Below are positions 12,641 to 24,470 of a DNA stretch of 64,000 bases, piece by piece (the first letter of the stretch is position 1; each line of letters opens with the position of its first letter). The notes beneath the pieces are model-generated. The model was not told the origin of the DNA. It made no database searches and saw only the letters and a program-made list of their open reading frames with translations. Made by a program: the position numbers and the translations under genes. The stretch is from Numida meleagris (Eukaryota; Chordata; Aves; Galliformes; Numididae). The DNA lies in contig NC_034410.1 of the NCBI RefSeq assembly GCF_002078875.1, positions 146,534,851 to 146,598,850 on the forward strand, in the 5' to 3' direction.

Positions 12641-13439
12641 GTCAACCTCTCCCCAAGGCATTTCCACTTTGCCAATCTCTGCTGAAAGCAGATTTCAAAC
12701 CTTGCATTTGCAAAGACTGGGACAGAGAAGGAAAAGACCATGAGAAGAACCAATGCAGTGTTGGGTAAGCGTCTGCACTCACGGGTCACACCATGGAGAG
12801 GCAAACTGTTCCGATCCCATTGGAACCGTCCACTTATGCGCAAATTCCCATGAGCAGCTTACCTGCACGTGGGGTTGCAGAGCTCACTGCATGGGGCTGC
12901 AAACGTGGGACAGCCTTGAGCAGCCAGGGGACAAAGCGTCCCTACAGATTTGCCATACATGACTCAATATCATGTAGCTCTGCAGGAGACAAATCCCCCG
13001 TCACCACCACGCTCTGTCTCTGTGACCGTGCACAACATAACCTGAAGGCCCAGGATTTGGGTTTGCACAACCTCAAGCACAGCTGGGGTTGGGTTTTAAC
13101 AGGGTGCTTGTGTGAGGCAAGAAATAATGTTGACACGGAAATAGGCTTTGAGGTTAGAAGAAAATGTGGTCTCAACTGAGCTTCTGCACAGCAAGAATGG
13201 TGCCTGGAGTCTAGGAAACAACAGAAACCATCCATCTGCTTGGTACCCTCATCTTCCAGACTGAGGTGATGAAAATAACAAAGTGAAAAACAACAAGCCT
13301 TTTGCTTTGGTGACTGACTATGGGTGGACCAACAGCACATTTTGGGGAGTCTGTTGCATGAAGACAGATTTTAACCCGACATAACCCTTTCAAATAGAGC
13401 AGATGACCTAAGAAAGAAAGTGGAGGTTTCTTCTATGCT

Positions 13440-13457
13440 TTTTTGTTGTTGTTGTTC
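13440..13457. repeat. short (TTG)n repeat
   Basis: Four to five TTG units follow a T run. Confidence 0.7.
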
Positions 13458-14371
13458 TATTTTTCTTTTAGCATTCAAATTTGCCAAGGGAATTAAGATC
13501 CATAAGATATACTTCCCGTGATGCTGCATCTAAGCTCCTTACTTGTCAGCATTTCTAAACTAAAGCCTGATCCCCATTCACCTGCAGCCCATGGAACTAC
13601 CCTGCAAGTGGCCACAGTGGTGTTACACGTGACAGGTCTGAGGGTGAAGAGCTGACCATGTCCCAGTCAGTCCTACTCAAAATGAAGGTCACATACTTAG
13701 GCTGCAGCTGGGACTGTTTGGTTGCATCACTGTCACCTCCAGGAAAAGTCTTCCTCTGTGCTCACCTTGCCAGGCTACACAATTTCTATTCCATAACATC
13801 AGCAAGAACAAACCGTGTTTGTGTGACTGTGTGACCTTGTGATGACAGGTCCACCTCTGTGAAGCTTTTGCTTGCTTGTTGACAAGGACACACAGGAGAT
13901 AGATGAAAACACCTTGTGGAAGCCCCAGATGTGGTGTCCCCAACTCAAATACTGAATTCCAACCTTCATCTGGGCTTTGGTGCTGGGATCTTAGTGGGAA
14001 GTGTGCTGTCACCGCCAGTTGTGTCACTCATCAATGCCTACACAGGACACATAGAGTATGAGTTTGAGATGAAAGATGTTTTTTTTTCGTCTCCACCTTT
14101 CTGAACTAGGACCAAATTTGGATTTGGTCAATGGACAGGTAACAAGCAGTAATTGTGTATTCTCTGGAGAGATCTGAAGAGTGCATTTCCTTTGGCTGCA
14201 GTGCCCATGAGATAATGAAGTTCAGGATCGTAAGGGAAGAGAACCAGACAGAAAGACGGATCAGGGCCCTGGACACCTGGAGAGCAGATTTTGGATTGTT
14301 AGGAAGAATTCCATAAATTATAGCATCAGAAAGAGCAATTTAAGAGAGGTGGTAGGTTCACAGGAATCACC

Positions 14372-14630
14372 CCATAGAATCATAGAATCATAACATCGTT
14401 TGAGTTGGAAGGGACCCTCAAATGTCGTCTGGTGCAACTCCCCTGTGATGAACCGGGACACCCACAGGTTTCTCAGAGCTCTGTCCAGTCTAATCTTGAA
14501 TGTTTCTAAGGATAGGGCATCCACCAACTCTGAGTAACCTATTCCAGTGTCTCACCACTCTTACTGCAAATAACTTTTTACTCATATCCTCCCTCAAGAT
14601 CAAAAATATCCTGTCCTATAGTGCAAGCAA
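14372..14630 (-). mobile_element. CR1 LINE fragment, diverged subfamily
   Basis: Starts with CATAGAATCATAGAATCATA. It continues GAGTTGGAAGGGACCCTCAA, CAACTCCCCTGTGATGAAC, GAGCTCTGTCCAGTCTAATC, a TTCCAGTGTCTCACCACTCT segment and ACTTTTTACTCATATC. This matches antisense CR1 3' region of a subfamily unlike the youngest copies here. Confidence 0.88.
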
Positions 14631-15083
14631 TTGAGAAAAAGTCAGGCTGGAAATCTGGCACAGATAATATTAAAAAAATTACAGACAGTCTGGAATCAAT
14701 CTGCTTACTCAGAACCATCCCTAGTAAAATCCATTCCCAACCAATCTCCCACAAGTGGTCCATCCACATCTTCTCCACTCCTCGCCCTGCCCTTGTTCTC
14801 TGAGCATCATCCCAGCAATCAACACAATGCCAGCTCAGCAGCAACACTGGGCAGCAGGCATCTGTCACTGAATCCTCTAGGAAAATTCCCTGGGGGGAAG
14901 CTGGAATTGGGAAATCCCATGCAGAAATACATCACAGCAAAGGTGACCAGCTCATAGAGCAACCCTCCTGCAGTTAGACTGCAGTGAAGTCATTTACCAG
15001 ACAAGGTAAGGAAGTGTGCTCTGCAACCTGTCGTGTCATATTAATGGGCAGGATCATTTAAGCTTGGATAAAACCCACATCTT

Positions 15084-15116
<33 letters not shown>

Positions 15117-15747
15117 TTCTTGGTGGTGGTGCTTGTCGCTGCTGCCTGTTCCAGATGATGAATGGTTCTGTTTCAGGCCGATCCGCTTGTTTGAGCACTG
15201 TGGTGGTTTCAAGACTTCATGCAAAAGAGGAGCCCTGGCCATTTTTCACTCAGAGAGATGAGCGACACAGGAATAAATTTTCCTGCTTAAAATTTGCTGG
15301 GCCTAGGGTTTCTTGGTGAGGCAGCTTTGACAGCCTGTCACTTTGCTAGATGTTTGGTGCTCGGAGTATTCTGGGTCCCTTTATTGCTTTTTAAAAGATT
15401 TAGAGGAAACAAAACCCTGGTGCATTATGACATTTAGCAGGGTCGATATGTGTATCTGATTCAATCCAGACATCACACTGAAACACATTGGGTCCTGATC
15501 CTACCGTTGCTCAGACCAGAATAAATCAGGAGTGGAACGGTGGCACGTGCAGGAATCCCAGGGCTGTAAAGCAAAGGCAGGTGAGATCATAATAGAACCA
15601 AAGGCACAACTCAGTGCTGGGTCACAAGCAAGCCAAGACTCAATGCTCTACATCTTCACATGACAGCAGGAAGAAGAGATTTTTCCAGGACTGATAGAAA
15701 ACAGCGGTGTACATGCAAGACACATCCAATGTACAGAGCATTGGACA
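14631..15747. other. unique non-coding DNA
   Basis: No gene is recognised. Contains a T28 homopolymer, listed separately. Confidence 0.55.
15086..15113. repeat. poly-T tract of 28 bases
   Basis: Uninterrupted T run. It could be the antisense poly-A of a lost insertion, but no element body is seen to its right (15,114 onward). Confidence 0.95.
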
Positions 15748-16005
15748 TTTTAAACTAAGACAGGGAGGTTTAGGTTAGATATTAGGAGGAAGGTTTTCAC
15801 ACAGAGGGTGGTGACGCACTGGAACAGGTTGCCCAAAGAGGTTGTGGATGCCCCATCCCTGGAGGCTTTCAAGGCCAGGCTGGATGTGGCTCTGGGCAGC
15901 CTGGTCTAATGATTGGCAACCCTGCACACAGCAGGGGGGTTGAAACTCAATGATCCTTGAGGTCCTTTTCAACCCAGACCATTCTATGATTCTATGAATC
16001 TATGA
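15748..16005 (+). mobile_element. CR1 LINE 3' fragment
   Basis: Carries the CR1 ORF2 end in sense: AGGTTTAGGTTAGATATTAG, then GGTTGCCCAAAGAGGTTGTGG, GCAGCCTGGTCTAATG and AGGTCCTTTTCAACCCAGACC, ending in ATTCTATG octamers. It encodes a remnant of the FRLDIRR and HWNRLPKEVVD portions but is 5'-truncated. The sequence type matches the young long CR1s at 34.6 and 61.4 kb. Confidence 0.95.
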
Positions 16006-16471
16006 CATGACGACACCCAACTGGTGATGATCACATTTTATTCAGCGACCTCTAAGGATCCTTGTGACATGAGCCAAGGTCAAGACTCTTCTCAGACCTT
16101 CCATCAAGGTAAATTTCTTCCTTTTGAGGCTATAGATTCAGCGTGTCTCTCATCTGTCTTCACTTTTGCCCAGGGCTCACATCCTTGGCACCATGGTTCA
16201 TCTTCAATGGGATGAGTGGAATTCCCACTACAATCCGAACTGCAGTGGGAGTGGTTCACTGAACCCTCCTCAAGATGAGCAGTGGACTTCTTAGACAAGC
16301 TGTCTTTTCAGGAGATTATAGACACTGTAGAATAATGACACCTTGTCTTCCACCTCTAAAACTTTTCACTACCCTGAAGCTACAGTGACACATGATGCTA
16401 TGCACGTCCCATAGGCCTAGCATTGCCCTCTGCAGCATGTAGGGATTGAATACTCCATGGAGTTTTCAGTC
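16006..16471. other. unique non-coding DNA
   Basis: Nothing recognisable as gene or repeat. Confidence 0.5.
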
Positions 16472-16600
16472 ATCATAGAATCATTAAAGTTGGAAAGACC
16501 ACTAAGATCATCTAGTCCAACCATCAGCTCATGCCTGTGAGCACTCTAGACCATGTCACTCAGCACAACACTTTACTTGAAAACCTCCAGAGGAAGGGAT
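16472..16600 (-). mobile_element. CR1 LINE 3' fragment
   Basis: CATAGAATCATTAAAGTTGG is followed by GACCACTAAGATCATCTAGT, CCAACCATCAGCTCATG and a decayed AAAACCTCCAGAGG segment. This is the standard antisense CR1 3' end. Confidence 0.9.
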
Positions 16601-16918
16601 GTGCCTGGTGTGACATACTCTCATTCTCAGCTTGAATACAACCCAGATTTGGACACGTCTGCTAAATTTGTCACCAAACAGGACCAGTGAACTACATCTT
16701 TGTCCAACAGCTGGACAGACACGGAGAGTGTGGCTCTGATTAGAAGCTACCTGAGATCCACCTGTAAAGGTGGTCTGGGATATCAACACATAGCAGACTC
16801 ATCAAGTTCATGTGTCTGGAAGAACCAGAGTGAATGGAGGCCTGAAGCATGGGGCAGAATGGAGCAAAGAGTACAAGAAAGACTCCACCTGCAGAAGCAT
16901 GAGGAGAAGAGGCAAAGG

Positions 16919-17005
16919 ATAGAATCATAACAGATATAGAATTCTAAAAGCTGGAAAAGACCTCCAAGATCATCAAGTCCAACCATCAGACAAACCAATG
17001 CTTGG
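16919..17005 (-). mobile_element. short decayed CR1 3' fragment
   Basis: A degraded tail (ATAGAATCATAACAGATATAG) precedes AAAGCTGGAAAAGACCTCC, AAGATCATCAAGTCC and AACCATCAGAC. Under 90 bp remain. Confidence 0.8.
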
Positions 17006-17149
17006 GGAATGATGGTGACCATCATCCATAGGAACTGAGTCAGCCCAGCACTACCTCAGCATGGAGGGGGAAAAAAACCCAGAGGATCAATTCCTCCGGG
17101 CTGGCCCTCAAAGTAGACACTTGGGGTCATGGCTTATAAATGCTGCATG

Positions 17150-17450
17150 GAGTCCTGCAGGGACAGAGATTGGTGTCACTTTAAAAAGTAAACATACGCA
17201 GCCTAATGAATGAGTTATATCCCAGACGCTCCATTCCAGGAGAGGTATTTAACAGGCACTATTGGATTCTGTGGTATCTCTCTATCTGTAACCAGTGCAT
17301 TATGACCATTAATGGATTTTTGAGGCTGGATTGATTTTTCATTAATTTGGTAAAAATCTTTTCCCTCTCCCATATAATTCTGTCTTAAAACGCTCCCCCT
17401 GACAGACCGATAAGTCACTCACCTCATAATGCAAGTCTGGCTCATAAATC
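17150..17450. promoter_or_regulatory. candidate regulatory block with duplicated core
   Basis: AT-rich segment with TTAATG and ATTAATTTG homeodomain-type cores and retained CpGs (CATACGCAG, CCAGACGCTCC, AAACGCTCC, GACCGATAAG). Its core at 17,288-17,349 recurs 1,018 bp downstream with 57 of 62 bases identical. This is a local duplication that matches none of the CR1 sequence in the window. Function is inferred. Confidence 0.35.
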
Positions 17451-17492
17451 TCAGCAATCCAATGAGATGGGGTGTGGGGAGCAAGCTGAGCT

Positions 17493-17512
17493 GGGAGGGG
17501 GGGGAGAAGGGG
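17493..17512 (+). other. potential G-quadruplex motif
   Basis: Runs of G3, G8 and G4 separated by A and AGAA, preceded by two G4 runs at 17,469 and 17,476. The G8 can supply two tracts, which gives four. Confidence 0.5.
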
Positions 17513-17734
17513 AAACCTCTATGGGTCTGGATAGAGCTACCAGACAGCTTTTATCATGTGCAGTGTCAGAAAGATCCAACAGTTACAGAGTGAGGATGAA
17601 GGATGGGGTATGTGGATGTACAAGTTTGTGGGGCTGATGGTCATCGAGGTTTGGCTTCCAGAGCCTGCCTCACACATCCATATGTAGGACAGAGTTCTGA
17701 GACCCAAAACATTGCACCCTATTCAAGGCGCTGT

Positions 17735-17960
17735 ACAGTTAAAGTTTGTATCTTAGGAAAAATCTGTTCTCAGAAAGAGTGGTCAACCACTGGAACAGAC
17801 TGCCCAGGGAAGTGATTCACTATCCCAGAAGATGTTCAAGAATAGGATGGATATGGCATCGAGGGACATGGTTTGGTGGACATGGTGGTGATAGGTTGGG
17901 ATTGGACTTGAAGATCTTAGTGATCTTTTCCAATCTTTATGATTCCTTGATTCTGTGATC
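17735..17960 (+). mobile_element. CR1 LINE 3' fragment
   Basis: TTCTCAGAAAGAGTGGTCAA, CACTGGAACAGACTGCCCAG, GAGGGACATGGTTTGGTGG, GACTTGAAGATCTTAGTGAT and CTTTTCCAATCTTTATGATT show a sense CR1 of the subfamily ending in a short, decayed tail. Confidence 0.92.
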
Positions 17961-19195
17961 TCTACATGAATCATGAATTTTCCTTTTACGATCCCAAACA
18001 CTCTGCAGAGAGGAAGCCCTCACCCAAGGTTTTTTCCTTCCAAAATTTACTTTCTAACTCCTGTTCATCCAAGTAGATGAGCTGAAAAGATCTACTTGTA
18101 TGCAGACTCTCCTCCCACAGATACATGTGCACAGCATCATGTCCTGGGCACCAATCATCTTAAAAGGAGCTGAAACAACTGCTGCACTCTTCTGCATCCA
18201 CTGCCCCCCTGCATGATCCCCCACAAATTACTGTGACTGTAGGAAGGTGTGAGACCTACTTTAACTCATGATATTGGATTTTGCTGTAGCTCGTGTTCCT
18301 GTGATGTAACCAGTGCATTATCACCATTAAAGGATTTTTGAGGTCAGATTGATTTTTCATTAATTTGTTCCCCCAAAAGGAAAATCTTACTTTCTTCCCA
18401 CCTTCCTTTTATAATGCTATCTTTGTATGAACCCCTGGACAGTATGGGAAGTCATACTTTCCAGTGCCATTGAAAAGAAAGAGGTAGAAAATGCGTATTT
18501 GTAAATCCCCCCTTGCTTCCCTCCACACTGGCTGTCCCCAGGGGCAATGGGGAAGTAGGCTAGCAGTCTGTGAGGGGTCATGATAAGGAACTGCAGTTCT
18601 CCACCAACGCAAGTCCATGAAGCTCTTTTCCTCTCATACTTCTCCTCCATCCCAGGTAGGAAATCTCACACAATCCTCCCTCAGCAATGCTCTGGCAAGA
18701 GGCCACAGCTCCACTTCTGATATAATATTGTGTCCTTTTCCTGCTTCATTCACAACATGTGTGCAAAGAAAAATGTCCATGCACCTCTACATCCTTATGT
18801 GCACACATTCATTTCCAGTCCTGCCACCTGCTTTGCAAAACACATACATCTCCAAAAGTCTTGGATATCAACCCTGCACCCCTTTTGCTTTCGTGTGCCA
18901 AGCACACTCCAAGAGCAAAGCCTCCTCTCAATGAGATGCCGAGCATTTATGGTGTGCTTGGACAGTAGAAGAGCTGTCTATGGTCATAAAGTAGGACTAG
19001 GAGGGGCAAAAGGAGAAGGTGGGGCGAGGAAGGTGGGATTCTCCACTGTCCACACTTCTGCATTCCCCAGAGTGGCAGATTGGCTTCTGGCTGCTGGTCC
19101 AGAGAAACTCAAGAAGGTTTCCTACAGGTCCTTGAAAATGTTTGCCAGCCTCAGGAGAGTGTCGCAGGCATCCTGAGGAAACTCAGATGACACAA
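17961..19195. other. unique non-coding DNA with duplicated segment
   Basis: Contains the second copy of the 62-bp duplicated element. Open frames of 105-148 codons at 18.6-19.2 kb have no recognisable domain and are treated as chance. Confidence 0.5.
18270..18370. repeat. second copy of the local 62-bp duplication
   Basis: Positions 18,306-18,367 align without gaps to 17,288-17,349 with five mismatches. The match weakens but continues upstream (TATTGGATT shared) and perhaps downstream. Same orientation as the first copy. Confidence 0.85.
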
Positions 19196-19312
19196 AATCA
19201 TAGAATCACAGAATCATTATGGTTGGAAAAGCCCCCCAAGATCATCAAGTCCAAATATCAACCCATCACCACCACGCCCACTGAAACACTTTCCCAAGTA
19301 CCACATTTACCC
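19196..19312 (-). mobile_element. CR1 LINE 3' fragment
   Basis: AATCATAGAATCACAGAATC precedes GTTGGAAAAGCCCCCCAAG, ATCATCAAGTCC and CACCACCACGCCCACTGAAA, as in other antisense CR1 3' ends here. Confidence 0.92.
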
Positions 19313-19529
19313 TGAGTCCACTTCTCCCACATCACATCCAGCACTACTATTGCATCTGTGTCCTGTAGACTAAGGGGATTCTAATTATCCATCCAGACCA
19401 TTCCAGTCCAACAGTGTTGAATCTGCACACAAATAAACCCAGGTCAAAAGAAAGCCAGGAACTCACATCCAGGATTCAGGTTTTTCCCCCTGAAAAACTG
19501 CATATTAGCAAGACTGTTTATTCAGATGG

Positions 19530-19930
19530 CCCATTTGAAGTAGCTTTGCCACGCTTCCCAGTAAAAGCATCTGCTTGCTTCTTGATTATCTTCCAATTGT
19601 TTATTAAAAACATCTTTAATGAAGACTAACAAGCAAATAATCAATACCGACGCAGGTCACCTAGGAATAGATAAGCCTCAATAAGCCCTTGGGGATCAGT
19701 GTATTTACTAAACAGACAATTACAAGGGTAATGACGATCTGTGCAATTTAAAATTAATAAGATGTGATTGCTTCCTGAGGAAATGCAAACTGATTAGCTG
19801 ATTCACACGTTGAAATGGGTGGGCATTTTATAAATGTGTTCTAACTTCAGATAGGGCCATCAGAGCAAAATTCTTATGATGGCCCAATACTCAAAATCTT
19901 CATTAACATGGCAATCAAAAGCCTACTTTG
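19530..19930. promoter_or_regulatory. candidate conserved non-coding element
   Basis: Dense homeodomain-type and related motifs: TTTAATGAAGAC, AATAATCAATACC, GACAATTACAAGGGTAATGACG, TTTAAAATTAATAAG, ATGCAAACTGATTAGC and CTTCATTAACATGG. A few CpGs are retained in an AT-rich setting. No coding pattern is present. This is one of the strongest enhancer-like blocks in the window by composition, but unproven. Confidence 0.4.
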
Positions 19931-22900
19931 AACTTTTCACACTTCTTTTATGGAATCATAAAATCCAAAGACAGTGGCATCTGGAAGGAACATCTGGAAA
20001 CTTCCTGTCCAAAACTCTAGCTAAATAATACCAACATTCCTACTTGACCATTTCCAAGAAAACTCCCTGCCTTGATATATCTTACATGTACCTTTCATTT
20101 TTTTTTGCTTGTTTTTGTTTTCCCAAATTAAAACAGAGAATCTTGCCATGAGTCTGTAGATGCACAGTCTGTGCTTTGCATTACTGCATCTTCATCTCTT
20201 ATTATCTGTGAGGTTCCACATCACATGCTTTCCTAAATCCAGATAAATGAGACCTACTGCCTTCTACTCTTCCTAGAGAATCTGTTATCCAAGGAATATC
20301 TCAAGAGAGAAGGACACTACCTATCTTCAATAAATACATTCCCTTTCAGTCATCATTTGCTTCAATAAGTGGCTCCTTGTGTGTCCCTGAGTCCAGACTA
20401 ACAGCCCTGTTATTGCCCAATTTAGCTTATTCTTAAGCCAGTTTCCAATCAAATGGTTCCACTCAGGTTCACTTATGCTGTTTTCTACTGTGGCTCTTCA
20501 AGGATTCTCGCTACAGTGTAGTTGCTCCTGGTATGCCATAGGTGTATAGGTAGAGTTTCATGTCATACACTCTGGGTGACTTTCTATGGAAAACGAAGTG
20601 ATATTTCTTCTGGACGTAATGGGAGAAATGAACTCAGCTCCCAGAGATCTCTCTGTCCTTCCTCAGACTGCCTGCAACAGACACTCTTGAAGCCAGGATT
20701 GGAAGTTAGTGAAAATATTGATGGATCTGTGCACATAGAGAGGAATATGACATCTGTACAAATGATCTCCACATCAGAGCTGAGACCTAGACATGTTGTG
20801 GAAGAGACAGCCTTGGGACCTGCAGGGCTGCCACGTCTGGAGAAGACCAGTGTGAGTAGAGATGCACCTTTCCGAAGGCTCTGCTATAATTGGCTGTGAC
20901 GGTTGATGTCACCATCTTTGAGCATTTCTGTCTGCTCTGCCAGCCTTGCCATTGCTATTCATCTTCAGTGCCACCTGCCTGCATGGAACAGAGGTGGATG
21001 GCTTGCAGACAAGGCCTTCTTGTGTGGCTTCCTGCTGCACTGATCCCTGCTTCATTTGCTAGTGTGGCTTTGCAGAATTTCAATTTCCGTTGAGTGATAC
21101 CTGTTGCTGTCACATGTCAAAGACTGGTAATGATGAGGGGCAAAAAAAAAGAGCCCCAAACAAGCTGGGTTTCCCTGCAGCACAGCCCCCAGGTAAAAGG
21201 CCATCAAAGGAGGCATCAGTGATGCATTTTTGTCACCTCAATGTGGCAGAGCACCTTTATTTCTCCCTTTCCTCCTCACAGACAGCTCATTAAAGCTGAA
21301 AGCAGTGAAGGGTGATCAGCCACTAAGTCAGTAAGCTCTCAATCAGTCCTCTGAGTCTAGCTTTGATCAGTAGAAACCAAAGATCTGACTGTGAGAAGGC
21401 TGTTTTCCAGCTGAGTTTCTGGTTACCTGGAAATTTCAGCCTGAAATCCATGGAAAACAGGGCTGGGATGTGTACTGTAGGACATGAGGTCAACCATTCT
21501 CAGGACCTGTGTTGCTCTTTCACCTGACCTGATCTTGAACACACACAGTGTTTGAGATCCCCCCTCTCCCCTAGACATTACTTCACTCCTTCCAATCAGG
21601 GAAATTCCCTAATGTCTAGCCCCAGTCTTTCTTGCTGTGTCTTCTGTCAGCATTTCTGGGTGCTGTTCACTGAATTCTCCAGCTTAGCCCCAGATTGGAC
21701 ACTCAGTATTCTCAGCAGCTGAGCACTTCCTGCAGATGTACCCAAAATATCATAAGGTATGAGGGTAGTATTGTTTCGAGGGAGATAAACTCTTATGTGG
21801 AAATGTTATTCTAAAGAAAAAATATGCTTTTTCAACATCCATTCAGCAAATTTCATCTAGGTAACAACATATCCTGACTGGTGACTTTCCTTGGCATACA
21901 GCAAGGATGTACTGGGTCTTGCATGTCCATTGCAAGATTTGTGTTAGATGGTTCATTTCCTTCTCACTTGGATCTGCTGTCCAGAGATATCTTCAACACC
22001 ACCTGTGAGAAAAAACAGGGAAAACAAAACAAAACCTGCAGGGAAGACAGAACTACATCACTTGCAGACTTCCCTGCGGGAGTGGTCCAACAGCCAGGAA
22101 ACCCACCGCACCGCTAGAAGGTGAAGTCGCTGAAATACAAGCGTGAAAGAGGGGCTTCCAAAAGAGCTAGCCATTTGGAAATTTCGCATTTCTTGAACAA
22201 AAAAAACAACTCATATTTGGGAAACCAGCTGTGACCTGACTCATCTCCTTAGTCCATTTGTGGAATAACACTAAGTGATGCAAATGCTGGTCCATAACAA
22301 ATGGAAATCAATAAATATGTCAGGTCTTATCTAGCAGAAGGATGAAAGAAATGCCTTCCAAAACCACCCTTCTTCCTATTTTACACCTGCCCACTTCAGC
22401 CAGGTTCTTGAATAAGCAATATTAGCATTGTGAATGACGAGAACTGGGTTAGATGCAAAGTCAGGAGTCATCCTGACTCCAAAGCAAATTCTTTGGAGAC
22501 CTACCAGCTTTGCTCCCTAAGCCTCTCTGGGTTACATTTATTGGAATATGAGGACAAGGACTGTGCTCAGACTACCTTTCTAGTTGCCTCAGCTGGAAGT
22601 TGGTCGGAAAATATGTCAAAATTTGGCAGTTCTCAGCAACTAACTCTCAGACTTGGTCATTCTAAACTTGTGTCTCTCAGCTATTTAGGTATAGAGCCCC
22701 AGGAGGCAGCGAAACACAGCTACAGATTGTTGTTTGGCATAGCTGTGCCTTTGCAAGTCCTCTTTTTCAACTGATTGAAGAAAAATTCCAAAAGTCAGAT
22801 GGAAAATTAATATGAAGACTACCTTCATGCCAACCTGGCATCATCAAACAGTTCCTATCCCTGCTTAAGACGTCAATAGATTATTTTAGTCAACAATGGA

Positions 22901-23029
22901 GCAGAAAAAAATCATAAAAATGTGCTGCTAAGCAGTGAATATGCTTTTGCTCTCTTCAGAAATGTCTGGAAGCTCTGCCCATTTGCATCCAATTGTGGGA
23001 TTATAACTCATGGTTCTCCTGGCAGCTGA

Positions 23030-23270
23030 TGCTGTAGCTCACCATTCGTTTTACGACTGCAAGCGTTAACATTTCTGCAGAACATCATGGTAATTTTCTG
23101 AAAAGAATGATCATTTTTTTAGTGACTCGCAACAATTAATTATCTGCCTCTTAACAATTTGCTGGGATGAATGATCACCAGGGAGAGGCCATTGGGCTCT
23201 TATGCAAGCTGATGTTCTAATAGATGAAATGGCAAGAATTGAAAAAAGTACAATTTGTGGTTTTGGTGAG
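23030..23270. promoter_or_regulatory. candidate conserved non-coding element
   Basis: CATTCGTTTTACGACTGC, AAGCGTTAACATTTC, ATCATGGTAATTTTC and CGCAACAATTAATTATCTGC combine CpG retention with TAAT cores. Conservation is inferred from composition, not observed. Confidence 0.35.
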
Positions 23271-23663
23271 GAGCTTCCTTGCATGACACCACTTTGACTT
23301 CAGGTCATTACATGCTTTGAAAATCTATACCTCATGTAAGTTGTTAACTGTTTGGAAAATGTATGTAGGTGTCAGCCAGGACTTCATGAGTTCCAGCTCT
23401 GTGTTCCTTGCTGGTGGAAGGTCAGCCCTGTGTAATGACTTACAAAGCCAATGGTTTCATGTTTTATTTACTTGGTGCCAGGTACCTGGAAGTAGAACTG
23501 GGTAGATGGAACCTTTCCCAAACACATAGCTGTTGTTCTGAACAATGGTCAGTGATGTTCTGCACCCGATCTGGTTGAGAAGCAGCTACCCAACACTATT
23601 CCAGGTGCTGAAGTAGAGATTTGCACCCATCTGACATGTGATGGCATTGCCATGCAGCACTGG

Positions 23664-23803
23664 TCCATCCCTGAAGGTGTTCAACAAAAAGGTAGAGGTG
23701 GCACTGAGGAGCATGGCTTAATGGACATGGTGGGGATGGGTTGACAGTTGAACTAGATGATCTTAGTGTTCTTTTCTAATCATAATGATCCTATGATTCT
23801 ATG
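23664..23803 (+). mobile_element. CR1 LINE 3' fragment
   Basis: CCCTGAAGGTGTTCAACAAA, GAGGAGCATGGCTTAATGG, GAACTAGATGATCTTAGTG and a tail of ATGATCCTATGATTCTATG identify the end of a sense CR1. Confidence 0.9.
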
Positions 23804-24261
23804 GTAAGAGCTCATAAGAGTGGCCCTTTTTCAGGTGAGTTCACGTCAAACACCTCATTTGGGTTTTCCTATAACAAAGGCTATAACAGCTCAGGCTAAA
23901 AGCCCTTTCCCAACAGGATCAAATAGAGATCATAAACATAAAACCGTCATAGCAAAAACTCCAGAATTCTTTCCTAGCTTTCAAAAATGTACAGCTCACA
24001 ACTTCTCAAGCCACAGGCAATGTCACATTTTAGACCTTTTCACAAATTTCTTCTTGCTTAATCGGTCCAGTTTTTCTTCTTTTTTTTTTCAAATCCTTGT
24101 TAAATTGTTTCACTCGCAGCATGCTATGACAAATATTTCTACAGTTTAACTATGTGCTATCAGAAGAACCCCTTCTACTTTTCTGTTTCGTTTTGACCCT
24201 TCTAATTTTATATGATGTCCTCCCACAGACCCTCCACTGGACTTAGGGCACCTTTTCAGGG

Positions 24262-24470
24262 ACATTTTGTATAAGAAAGAGCAGTCAAGTATTGGAACAG
24301 GCTGCCTGGGGAAGTGGTGGAGTCACCATCCTTGGAGGTGTTCAAGAAATGTGGAGATGTGGCACCGAGGGTCAAGGTTTAGGGGAGATGGGGATGGGTC
24401 AGCTGTTGGACTTGATCTTAGTGGTCTTTTCCATCTTTAATGATTCTATTATTCTATTCTATGATTCTTT
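24262..24470 (+). mobile_element. CR1 LINE 3' fragment
   Basis: AAAGAGCAGTCAAGTATTGG, AACAGGCTGCCTGGGGAAG, TGGAGGTGTTCAAGAAATG and CTTAGTGGTCTTTTCCATC, then ATTCTATT/ATTCTATG tail units. Confidence 0.92.

Larger units (their letters stand above)
10346..14371. other. unique intergenic DNA, about 4 kb
   Basis: Contains simple repeats at 12.0 and 12.2 kb and two candidate regulatory blocks (11.26-11.56 and 12.24-12.64 kb), listed separately. Overlapping open frames of 128 and 132 codons on opposite strands at 12.8-13.3 kb show no domain and are treated as chance. Confidence 0.55.
19313..23663. other. unique AT-rich intergenic DNA, about 4.3 kb
   Basis: No gene is recognised. Possible very old CR1 traces lie near 19.96-20.05, 20.23-20.46 and 21.54-21.70 kb (see rejected list). 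Two regulatory candidates (19.53-19.93 and 23.03-23.27 kb) are listed separately. Confidence 0.5.

Noticed and set aside
12793..13340. Overlapping frames of 128 (+) and 132 (-) codons
   Set aside because: Open on both strands with no recognisable domain or splice context, as expected by chance.
15086..15113. T28 run as an antisense poly-A tail of a processed pseudogene
   Set aside because: No gene-derived sequence or target duplication is visible beside it.
19950..20050. Possible ancient antisense CR1 end (TGGAATCATAAAATCC start)
   Set aside because: Only a vague tail resemblance and no clear internal CR1 motifs. Needs a repeat-library search.
20230..20460. Possible ancient CR1 ORF2 fragment in antisense
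   Set aside because: CTAAATCCAGATAAATGAGA loosely recalls the CR1 reverse transcriptase region, but similarity is too weak to support.
21540..21700. Possible diverged CR1 (AATTCCCTAATGTCTAGCCC segment)
   Set aside because: One short motif only, and no tail is present.
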